Shown here piece by piece: positions 42,650-52,761 of a stretch of DNA of 64,000 nucleotides. Position numbers and translations under genes: made by a program. The stretch is from Manihot esculenta (taxonomy: Eukaryota; Streptophyta; Magnoliopsida; Malpighiales; Euphorbiaceae). How positions within the stretch are numbered: position 1 is the stretch's first letter; each line of letters opens with the position of its first letter. Where the stretch lies: positions 19,220,263 through 19,284,262 of the forward strand of contig NC_035169.2 of the NCBI RefSeq assembly GCF_001659605.2, written 5' to 3'. The notes under the pieces are model-generated. The model had not been told where the DNA came from. It searched no databases and was given only the letters and a program-made list of their open reading frames with translations.

Positions 42650-45600
42650 GTGTTTGTTTTGTTTTCAGAGTTAAGAATGCGAGGAACTCGTCGATCAGCT
42701 CGATTGACTGGAGTCCTACCAGATAGTGAGAGAATAGCTGCTCGTCCTCCTGCAGTGCCAAGGGCAAGGTCACAAAGATCTAGCAGGGAAGGTACGTCAA
42801 TAGACCCTAGAAGGTCTGTAGACGAGAGCAGAAGAGGTACCGTGAGAGGAGGACGATCAGAGGAAGTGAGGGAGGTGGAGATTGATCAGTCTATAGATGG
42901 AAGCAAGAGTGTAGGCAGATCTGAAGAAGGTATGGAAGAGTCTCAGGGAGGCGTTCAGGCCTCAAGTTATGGCTATCCATCCTTTCCTCAGGACCCAGGG
43001 TATCCGATGGAAGGTATGTCGGAGTACTCTAGCTTTGTCCCATATCCTACTTACATGCCATATATGCCTTATCCTCATTATTACCCACCATATCCTATGT
43101 ATCCACCTTCCCATACTCATCCAAGTGCAGCACACCCAGAGCTAAATGACCCAGTACCACCACCACCAGAACCAGTAGCCCCTGTTGTTGACAGACATCA
43201 ACCTAGCTCATCTGGAGGTAAAGTGCAAATGACAGAGTACCTAAAATTGGATGCTCCTAAATACAACACGGGAGATGATCCATTTGAATACCTCAGATCA
43301 GTTAGGATGATAACCAGTGAATTGGGAGCTGATGATAGTAGAGCCATTGAGATGACGGGGTTTACACTTAAATGTAAGAAAGCCAGAGAATGGTTCAAGA
43401 ATTATATGGAGCCGAGGATTGACAGCATGTCGTGGGGAGAGTTCGCCAATGAGTTTGCAGGGTAGGCTTTTCCTGATAGCTCCAGGGAGATGAAAGTAAT
43501 TGAATTTGAGCAGTTGAGACAGACAGATGAGATGAGTGTTGACGAGTTTACAGATAAGTTCCTGGATTTGCTTCAGTATGTGGGTCAAGCCTATGATACT
43601 GATCAAAAGAAGGCAAGGAGATATACTATGAGATTACATCCCAGGTATTCTTCCTTGATTCTTCCAGCAGAAAAGGAGAGTTTCCACTCTATAGTGGATG
43701 CAGCCAGGAAAATGGAAGCAAGTGCCAATATTCAGAGACAGTCAAAGGCACAGGCTTCGGGTTCTAAGGCCCCCAGTTCAGCAGCTTCAGGTAGCAAGAG
43801 ATGGGATAGAGCAAAAGGAACAAAGAGTAAGTTTTGGAGTAAAGTCAAGTCTGGTCTGGGAATAGGTAGTGGCTCAAGCTCTGGCGCAAGCAATCCAATA
43901 TGTAGGAGATGTGGGAGACCACACAGGGGAGCTTGTCAGTTGGGATCTTCAGCCTGCTTTAGATGTGGACAGGAAGGGCATTTTGCTCGGGAGTGTCCTC
44001 AGGTGCCTTTTGCACCATCCCAGCAGATGAGTTCAGGCAGTGTAGTACAGCCAGCAGCTCCAGCCGTACCTCAGAGTAGTGGCAGAGGTAGAGGGAGAGG
44101 GTCAGCCTCTACTTCAGCAGCAGGTTCCCGAGGTGGAAATCCGGTAGCCCCAGCACGGATTTTCACTGTGACGCAGGAGGAGGCTAACACGTCGAACACA
44201 GTGGTGTCAGGTAATCTCATCATAGGGTGTTCCGATGTGTATGCTTTGATGGACCCTGGTGCTTCTCATTCCTTTGTTGCTGCGAGAGCCATAGAGAGGT
44301 TGGGTTTGATGATTTCTGAGTTAGAGTATCCTCTCTGGGTCAGTGGACCCAAGTGTGACCCATCAGTGGCAGCGTCAGTCTGTCGTTTCAGTCCAGCGTT
44401 CATCGAGGGTAGATACCTTCCAGCTGACCTTGTGGTTCTAGACTTGACAGATTTTGATGTCATTCTAGGGATGGATTGGTTATCTGCATATGGTGCGACC
44501 TTGGACTGTAGAGAGAAGGTAGTTAGTCTTAGACACCAGGATGGGTCAGAGTGTGTCTTTAGAGGAGACAGGAGGGGTACACCCAGAGGTTTGATTTTAG
44601 CCCTTCAGGCTCGTCGTTTGCTTAGGGGGGGTTGTCAGGGGTTTCTAGCTCATGTGAGGGAGCTAGATAGTTAGGTTAGGGAACCAGCCACAGTACCAGT
44701 AGTCCGAGAGTTTTCAGATGTCTTCCCAGACGAACTTCCAAGACTACCACCTGGTAGGGAGATAGAGTTTGAAATTGAATTGTTGCCTGATACCAGACCT
44801 ATCTCTATTCCTCCCTACAGGATGGCGCCAGCAGAGTTAAAGGAGTTGAAAAAGCAGTTGCAGGATTTGGTAGATAAGGGTTTCATCCGCCCTAGTACCT
44901 CACCTTGGGGTGCTCCAATGCTCTTTGTCAGAAAGAAGGATGGATCCCTCAGACTTTGTATCGACTACAGACAGTTGAACAAGGTCACTACCAAGAATAG
45001 GTATCCTTTACCAAGGATTGATGATCTATTCGACCAGCTAGCTGGAGCAGGTTGTTTCTCTAAAATAGATCTGCGATCCGGGTATCATCAGTTAAGAGTC
45101 AGAGAGGCAGATGTGCCAAAGATAGCTTTCAGGATCAGATATGGGCATTATGAGTTCTTCGTGATGCCGTTCGGGTTGACTAACCCCCCTGCAGCATTCA
45201 TGGATCTCATGAATAGAGTTTTCAGCGAGTATCTGGATCACTTTGTTATTGTTTTTATCGATGACATTTTAGTGTATTCCAGAGATGCAGAGGAGCATGC
45301 CCAGCATCTGAGGATAGTTTTGCAGACACTGAGAGAGCATGGTTTGTATGCCAAGGTCTCTAAGTGTGAGTTTTGGTTGAGGAGCATTTCCTTCTTGGGA
45401 CACGTGGTATCAGCAGAAGGGATTGAGGTAGACCCCAAGAAGATAGAAGCTGTAGCTAACTGGCCCAGACCCACTACAGTGACTGAGATTAAAAGTTTTC
45501 TGGGACTGGCAGGTTACTACAGGAGGTTCATTCAGAATTTCTCGAAGATAGTTGCTCCTATGACCAAACTAACTCAGAAAAACCAGAAGTTTGTCTGGTC

Positions 45601-47596
45601 AGACCAGTGCGAAGAGAGCTTTGAGGAGCTCAAGAGGAGATTGACTTCAGCACCAGTGTTAGCTCTGCCTATTAGTAACGAGGATTTCACAGTGTTCTGT
45701 GATGCATCTCGAATGGGATTGGGTTGTGTTTTGATGCAGAGTGATAGGGTGATTGCTTATGCTTCTAGACAGTTGAAAAAGCACGAGTTGAATTACCCCA
45801 CCTATGACCTAGAGATGGCAGCAGTTATCTTTGCACTCAAGATGTGGAGGCATTACCTCTATGGGGTTAAATGCGAGATCTTCACTGATCATAAGAGTTT
45901 ACAGTACATCTTGAGCCAGAGAGAGCTGAATTTGAGGCAGAGAATATGGGTAGAATTGCTCAGTGATTATGATTGTAAGATCCAGTATCATCCGGGTAAG
46001 GCGAATGTAGTGGTAGACGTCCTAAGCCGGAAGTCATTAGGCAGTTTATCCCATATAGTAGCAGAGCGGAGACCAGTAGTGATGGAGCTTTATAAGCTCA
46101 TAGAGGAAGGGTTACAGTTAGAATTGTCTGGTATGGGTGCGTTGATAGCACAGATGAGAGTAACACCTGTGTTTCTGGAGCAAATAGCTCTGAAACAGCA
46201 TGAGGACCCTGAATTGATGAAAATTGCCAGGACTGTTCAGTCAGGCAACTGTTCAGAGTTCAGATTTGACAGCAAAGGGATCCTTCGCTATGGGAGTCGA
46301 CTTTGTGTACCAGATAGTAGCAGTCTGAAGGAAGACATTATGAGGGAAGCTCATAATACGAGGTATAGTGTTCACTCAGGAGCCACCAAGATGTATCAGG
46401 ATCTGAAGAAGGTATATTGGTGGCCAGCCATGAAGAAAGAAGTGGCGCAGTACGTGACAGCCTGTGAGGTTTGTCACAGTGTGAAATTAGAACATCAGAA
46501 GCCGGCTGGAATGCTTAACCCACTGCCGATTCCAGAATGGAAATGGGAGAACATAGCTATGGATTTTGTAGTGGGCTTACCGGCAGCGTCCAACAGGATA
46601 GACTCCATATGGGTGATTGTGGACAGACTCACGAAATCTGCTCATTTCATTCCAGTTAGGAGTAACTATGTTGTGGATAAGTTGGCACAGGTATATCTGG
46701 ATGAGATAGTGAGATTGCATGGAGTTCCAGTATCTATAGTTTTAGACAGAGGACCTCAGTTCACCTCCAGGTTTTGGCGAAGTCTGCAGAGTGCAATGGG
46801 CACGAGGTTGGATTTTAGCACTGCTTTCCATCCGCAGACTGATGGACAGTCAGAGAGGACCATCCAGACCATAGAGGATATGCTCAGAATGTGTGTGTTA
46901 GACTTTGGCGGTTCTTGGAGGCAGCATCTACCTCTGGTGGAGTTTGCCTACAATAACAGCCATCATGCTAGCATAGGGATGGCTCCTTATGAAGCGTTGT
47001 ATGGGAGGAAGTGCAGATCACCTGTTTGCTGGGAAGAGGTAGGAGAGAAGGCTCTTGCAGGACCAGAGTTAGCAGAGATTACCAGTAGAGTGGTGCCCGT
47101 GATCAGAGAGAGGATTCGAACTGCTCAGAGCAGGCAGAAAAGCTATGCAGACGTGCGCAGAAAGCAGATAGAGTTTAAGGAGGGTAGTATGGTATTGCTG
47201 AAAGTGTCTCCAATGAAAGGAGTGGTTCATTTTGGGAAGAAGGGTAAATTAGCTCCACGGTACATTGGACCCTTTGAGATCTTGCAGAGGATCGGAAATG
47301 TGTCGTATAAGCTGGATTTACCTGCTTCGATGGAGAGAATTCACCCGGTATTTCATGTTTCTATGCTACGGCAGTATGTGTCAGATCCGAATCAGGTTCT
47401 GAGTGAGCCTGATGTGGAGATTCTTGGAGATCTCACCTATGTAGAGCAGCCAGTACGGATTCTAGACACGCAGATCAGGCAGTTAAGGAACAAGGAAATT
47501 CCGATGGTGAAAGTCCTGTGGAACCACCATAATTTAGAAGAGTGCACTTGGGAGACGCGGGAGTTGATGCTCCAGCAGTATCCATATCTGTTTTGA
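42650..47596 (+). pseudogene. Gag-Pol with chromodomain, two in-frame stops (element G)
   Basis: The same frame runs from 42650 to 47596 (1649 codons counting the final stop) with two nonsense codons. One is TAG at 43463-43465, where A has TGG (Trp in FAGWAF). The other is TAG at 44672-44674, where A has CAG (Gln between protease and RT). Domains are as in A: Gag core, CRRCGRPHRGAC and zinc knuckle [14 protein letters not shown], protease [19 protein letters not shown], RNase H FCDAS, integrase H/H/C/C then [15 protein letters not shown] and GQSERT, and chromodomain. The integrase segment reads VLDRGPQF where A has VSDRGPQF. No frameshift. Confidence 0.95.
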
Positions 47597-47637
47597 GGTT
47601 AGTTTCCTCCTTTCTATGTGTTTCTTGTTTATTTTAG

Positions 47638-47674
47638 GACCATTCGAGGACGAATGTTCTTAAGGGGGGGAGAA
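47638..47674 (+). other. Pre-PPT inverted repeat and polypurine tract, element G
   Basis: ACCATTCG-AGGA-CGAATGTTC (imperfect stem), then AAGGGGGGGAGAA, abutting the 3' LTR. Confidence 0.88.
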
Positions 47675-49940
47675 TGTAATACCCGGCGAGAGTTCGGTAT
47701 CGGAATTCTTGTCGTCCGATAGAATCCAGGATGTCGGAATCTTTAGAAGGGTAAGATTTATGTTTTTCTAAAGTCATAAAGTATGTTTTCATGTTTTTAA
47801 GGTAAATGGAACTAAGTGTTTGCAAGAAAAGAACCAAGGCAGAAAAGCCAGGTTCGGCCGCCGAAGGTGACATTCGGCCGCCGAACATGCATGGCTTTCG
47901 GTTTCACGTGTGGCTGCCGAAGGTGGTCTGGCCAGCCACCTATAAAAGGCCCTCAGTCAGTTGAAAGGATAAACATCACCGTTTTCTTTCACTTTCTGAG
48001 GTGAGACCCTGTCCTTTTTGAGTTTTCTTCATGTTTTCATCAAATCATGCAAAGGTTTGATTGAGTTTTTATGGATTTTGAAGGTTTTGAGCTAAAAACA
48101 CAAAGTTGTGAAGTTTGGAGAGTTTGAAGGAGAGTTGCTCCAAAACTCCACATTAGGATCGTTCATCTTCTTGGTTTCAAGAGGTAAGTGAAGATCCTGA
48201 ACTTGTTTTTATGTTTTCTGATGGTTTTATGTGGTTTTGGGAGAGAGGTGCATGAATAGGGTTAAAAAGAGAGGTTTTGATGATTTTGTGACAAAAGTTG
48301 TGTATGTGTTATGCTTTGTTGTTTGTTGGGGTTTTTAGGTAGGTTTTGACCCCTTTTGAGCATATACTTGGAGTATGCATGTTGAGGAGTTGAGGTGTGT
48401 GAGTTGGAGGAGGATTGGTGTGTTTTGGCGTGAGGCAGAGCAAGGTTCTGCCTTGCTGATGAACCCAGCTTCGGCCGCCGAAGAAAGGTTCGGCCGCCGA
48501 ACGTGCTGAGGAGGTGGCTTCGGTTGCCCAAGCTTGCCCCCGAGCTTTTGGACTTTCGGCACTGGAGGGGAGTTTCGGCCGCCGAAGGTGCCGCCGAAGG
48601 TTAGAGACTTTCGTCTCTGGAGTGCCTTTCAGCCCCCGAAACTTGCCCCTGAAAGGGTTCGGCTACCGAAAATAGAGATTCGGCCACTGAAGGTGCATGA
48701 GTTTCGTCTCTGGAGAGGACTTTCGGCCGCCGAACCTGCCGCCGAAAGTGTTCTGTCCAGCCTTCTTTTGCATGCTTTGCATGGATGTTGAGTGAGTTTA
48801 AGGGGATTCTTGAGGAGTCTAATAGAGTTGTTCTTAAGCGAGTTTGGTCCCTCATTTGAGTTTATCTGTGTATACACAGACCAGAGGAACCAGAGAGAGC
48901 AGCAGTGAGTACTGCTCCAGAGTTTACAGAGCCTGCAGAGTCAGTCCAGATAGCCAGAGGTGAGTGGAACTAAATTTAATTCTTTAAATTGAGCAATGGA
49001 ATGTTTTTAGCATATTTCATGCATCATGGTTATGCAGTAGGTTGATTGCATTAGAATCCACGAAAATGTTGCATTGCATCGTTATTTGTTGATATGGGTG
49101 AATGCTGAATGATCCAATAGTCACTGAGATAAGTCCAGAAGCCTTTGACTACGCCCTGGCAGGTATAGAAGTCCAGGAGCCTTTGACTACGCCCTGGCAG
49201 GTATAGTAAAGTCCAGGAGCCTTTGACTACGCCCTGGCAATGGTAAGTACAGGTGTTATATACACATATACATATATGAGACAGGAACTCCAGGTGCCTT
49301 TAACTACGCCCTGGTGTGAGATACTGGGACTATTTGGTGACAGGTTTCCCTTTGCTGTGGATTGTCTGTGATATGATGCATTCCATATGCTCATGTTTTA
49401 ATGACTTGTTTTATTGTTCTACTCACTGGGCTATAGAGCTCATCCCACTCCCTCAACCCCAGTCTTGCAGGTTCAGTATACAGTGTACAGGGAAGTCCAG
49501 CAGAGTACAAGAAGAGAGAAGAGATGTGTAATAGAATATTGTGGACATGTAATAGTCAAGAGATGTAACAGTTGTGTAAAGTTCGAGTTGTGCTTGACTT
49601 AGTTATGTTTGTGTTGTAAATCTGTTGTATACATGGTCTGTTTATATAACTGTTTTCCAGAGTATGTGAAAAACCAGGCTTAACAGGTATGAGTTAACCC
49701 ATCTAGAGCAAGCTCTAGTTAGGGGTAGAGAGTACAGAGTACAGAGTACAGAGTACAAAGATAGTGCATGCACAGGTTAAGCCTTGGTTCAGAAATGAGT
49801 TTTTATTTTCACAGAAAATGTATGATCATGTATGAGATTTACAGGTACACAGAGAGTATAGCAGGCTTGCTACGGGTTCTGGCGGCCTTAAGCCGACCTG
49901 AATCCTAGTGCCGGTGACGGTCCATTTTGGGGTCGTTACA
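47675..49940 (+). repeat. 3' LTR of G (2266 bp)
   Basis: TGTAATACCCGGCG...GGGTCGTTACA with TATAAAAG at 47941-47948. It differs from the 5' LTR by scattered substitutions and the TACAGAG-type array (five units here, two there). The fourth hairpin is complete here (CCAGGTGCC...GCCCTGG). Confidence 0.95.
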
Positions 49941-50676
49941 AGGAATGTCCAGGAGCCTTTGACTACGCCCTGGCAATGGTAAGTACAGGTGTTATATACA
50001 CATATACATATATGAGACAGGAAATCCAGATGCCTTTGACTACGCCCTGGTATGAGATACTGGGATGATTTGGTGACAGGTTTACCCTTGATGTGGATTG
50101 TCTGCGATATGATGCATTCCATAAGATCATGTGTTAATGACTTGTTTTACTGTTCTACTCACTAGGCTATAGAGCTCATCCCACTCCCTTAACTCCAGTC
50201 TTACAGGTTCAGTATACAGTGTACAGGGAAGTCCAGCAGAGTACAAGAAGAGAGAAGAGATGTGTAATAGACTATTGTGGACATGTAATATTAAAGAGAT
50301 GTAACAGTTGTGTAAAGTTAGAGTTGTGCTTGACTTCGTTATGTTTGTGTTGTAAATCTTTTGTATACATGGTCTGTTTATATAACTGTTTTCCAGAGTA
50401 TGTGAGAAACCAGGCTTAACAGGTATGAGTTAACCCATCTAGAGCCAGCTCTAGTCAGGGGTACAGAGTACAGAGTACAGAGTACAGCGTACAGAGATAG
50501 TGCATGCACAGGTTAAGCCTTGGGTCAGAAAAGAATTTTTATTTTCACAGAAAATGTATGATCATGTATGAGATTTACAGGTACACAGAGAGTATAGCAG
50601 GCTTGCTACGGGTTCTGGCGGCCTTAAGCCGATCTGAATCCTAGCGCCGGTGACGGTCCATTTTGGGGTCGTTACA
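49941..50676 (+). repeat. E1 LTR, part 2
   Basis: Begins with the TSD AGGAA and continues the hairpin array interrupted at 40193, then the acceptor-like CTTACAG/GTTCAG, a TACAGAG array and the end GGGTCGTTACA. Confidence 0.9.
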
Positions 50677-50877
50677 AGTTCATCCTTGATGTGAAATGTT
50701 TGTGCTGTGATGCATTCCATGATATCATATATTTTAAATGCTATATTTTATTATTCTGCTCACTGGGCTCTAGTAGCTCACCCCTCTCCCTTAACCCCCA
50801 GGTTTGCAGGTACAGGGTAGACCAGGAGGTCCGCAAGAGTAATGAAGTCATGGTCATGTAATAGCTAGTGTGGACAT
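50677..50877 (+). repeat. F LTR, part 2
   Basis: AGTTC TSD copy, then the F sequence with acceptor-like GGTTTGCAG/GTACAG. H is inserted after 50877 (target GACAT). Confidence 0.9.
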
Positions 50878-51235
50878 TGTAATACCCGGCTAGACTCCGG
50901 TATCGGAATCCCTACCGTCCGGTGGGACCTCGGATGTCGAAAACCTCTAGAAGGGTAAAACTATGATTTTATGAAATGTTTTCAAGTATTTCATGTTTTT
51001 AAGTAAGAAATTAAATGAGTTTTTGCATGAAAAATCTTTGGAGAAAAACCCAGGTTCGGCCGCCGAACTGCGAAGTTCAGCCGCCGAACATGCATGCGTT
51101 TTGGAGGCACGTTAGGCCCCCGAAAGCATGAGTGAGGGAAGTCAAGGTTCGGCCGCCGAACCTCATGTTCGGCCGCCGAACATTTGCATGGATGCGGAGG
51201 CACATTCGGCCCCTGAACGTGGTCTGGCCAGCCAC

Positions 51236-51243
51236 TATAAAAG
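51236..51243 (+). promoter_or_regulatory. TATA box, H 5' LTR
   Basis: TATAAAAG about 65 bp after the last perfect palindrome-type site, right after GGCCAGCCAC. The equivalent in the 3' LTR is 58282-58289. Confidence 0.75.
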
Positions 51244-51470
51244 GGTCCCTTACCCGAAAATGGGCGAGCTTTTTCTCCCCATTTCGGCCAAGGTGAGCAT
51301 TCCGCCATCCTTCCCCAATCTTGAATTTTTCCTTCCTTTTTCCCGGATCTTTACAAGTTTATAACTTTGTTTTTGAAGATCTTGGAGCTTAGAACGAGTT
51401 TTGGAGCTTGGAGACCAAAAGTTGGAACTTCTCCCATCTCCAAGTTTAGATCTCCTCAACCCTCGATCTT

Positions 51471-51482
51471 CAAGAGGTTCGG
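51471..51482 (+). other. Exon-exon junction left by intron loss (H 5' LTR)
   Basis: CAAGAG joined to GTTCGG. In D and F these two hexamers are separated by a 652-663-bp GT...AG segment. The same junction is at 58517-58528 in the 3' LTR. Confidence 0.85.
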
Positions 51483-51754
51483 ACCTGAGGAACCGAGACC
51501 CCCGGTTGTGAGATAGTCGTTCAGAGTTCGTTGTTAAAGCTTCAGTTACCAGGTGAGTGGAACAACCCCTTAAGCTTTAAAGTAAATGAATAAATGAATG
51601 AATCATAAAGCATTGCCCATGCATCATTATGCCATGCAATATTAGGTTGTTTGCATTAGAATTCACGAATATGTTGCATTGCATACTTTGTTGTTGATGT
51701 GGATGAATGTTGAATGATCCATTAGCCCTTGTATGTCATGATAGCCTATGTGAG

Positions 51755-51845
51755 TCCAGGTGTGCCTGCTACGGCTCTACGCCCCTGGCACTATGACAGA
51801 TTATGGAAGTCCGGGTGTGCCTGCTACGGCTCTACGCCTCCGGCA
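51755..51845 (+). repeat. Two hairpin repeats, H 5' LTR
   Basis: Copy 1: CCAGG-TGT-GC...GC-C-CCTGG. Copy 2: CCGGG-TGT-GC with 3' side CTCCGG here and CCCCGG in the 3' LTR. The loops contain CTACGGCTCTAC. The 3' LTR copies are at 58801-58836 and 58856-58891. Confidence 0.9.
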
Positions 51846-52563
51846 TGTATAAGTAAGAAAGATAGGGGCTAAATGGTGACAAGTTCATCCTTGTTGTGAA
51901 ATGTTTGTGTTATGGTGCATACATGAAAGCATAAATAAGAAAAAGCTATATGATAATAATAATAATAAAATGAATAATAATATACCTAAAAATGGAGGAA
52001 TTAAAACAAATGTTTTTTTTAGTTTCTGCTCACTGGGCTCTAGTAGCTCACCCCACTCCCTCTATCCCCAGAGTTGCAGGTACAGGATAGATCAAGAAGT
52101 CGGCTAGAGTGAAGCCAAGTCATGTATGTTGTAATAGATAGTAGTGGACATGAACATGATGTAATGAGTATTTATGACCATGTAATGTAATAAATGATTT
52201 GATGATGTATTGAGGATTATAGTAGTGCTTGACCTAGAGGTGTGTGAATCCCCATTATGAACAGAGTGTTTAATGAGTAATGATGTTAATGACTATGATT
52301 ATCCAAGCTGATATGTATGATGATGATACCCCATTGGAGTATTTGATGAGGACTCCAGTGTGGGGTTTATGTATGATTTTGTGCATGCACAGGTTTTGCT
52401 TGGATAAGAGAAAAGAAAATTTTTACAGATCATGTATATGTTGTTATGTATGGGATTCCACAGGTTTACAGGAGGTATGTAGGCTTGCTACGAGTCCCGG
52501 CGGCCTTAAGCCGATCTGGATCCTAGCGCCGGTAACGGGTCGGATTTCCGGGTCGTTACAGAG

Positions 52564-52576
52564 TGGTATCAGAGCC
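52564..52576 (+). other. Primer binding site, element H
   Basis: TGGTATCAGAGCC, initiator tRNA-Met type. Confidence 0.96.
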
Positions 52577-52761
52577 CTAGGTTCATATGGTCGGACCTAG
52601 AGTGTCGGGCTCATAGATGTTCTAGAAGGTCAAGCACACTAGGAAAATCATGTCCACTAGGATAGGATGTAGAGTCCTGTCTATATGATGATATGATATG
52701 CCATGATGATATGCATGTGCATAAATGCTATGATGTGATGCTATGTATGTGATGAGGGTTC

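Larger units (their letters stand above)
40194..49940 (+). mobile_element. Element G: full-length Ty3/gypsy element with two nonsense codons
   Basis: 5' LTR 40194-42444, PBS 42448-42460, Gag-Pol 42650-47596, PPT and 3' LTR 47675-49940, with a perfect TSD AGGAA (40189-40193 and 49941-49945). It is inserted in E1 within the hairpin array, same orientation. Confidence 0.96.
39395..50676 (+). mobile_element. Element E1: solo LTR (gypsy family 1, C/G type), split by G
   Basis: The pieces 39395-40193 and 49941-50676 form one LTR with TSD AGTTC (39390-39394 and 50677-50681). It has no internal region. Compared with G's LTR it lacks about 0.75 kb between CATCA..ATCATG (about 39767) and GAGTGAGTTGAAGGGG. 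That deletion removes the first leader exon, the intron donor and the intronic palindromes, but its ends are not splice sites. Confidence 0.92.
50878..52560 (+). repeat. 5' LTR of H (1683 bp, intronless)
   Basis: U3 has palindromes (TTCGGCCGCCGAA at about 51056, 51150 and 51169), GGTCTGGCCAGCCAC, then TATAAAAG (51236-51243). The leader runs straight through the joined site CTTCAAGAG/GTTCGGACC (51476/51477), then CAG/GTGAGTGG (51553), two hairpins (51755-51790 and 51810-51845), an AAT-rich tract (about 51953-51970) and the acceptor-like GAGTTGCAG/GTACAG (52079). Confidence 0.96.

Noticed and set aside
51901..52600. Short frames in H's LTRs (68, 106 and 95 codons)
   Set aside because: Located in the untranslated leader, with AAT microsatellite and LTR-end sequence; not conserved in D or F.
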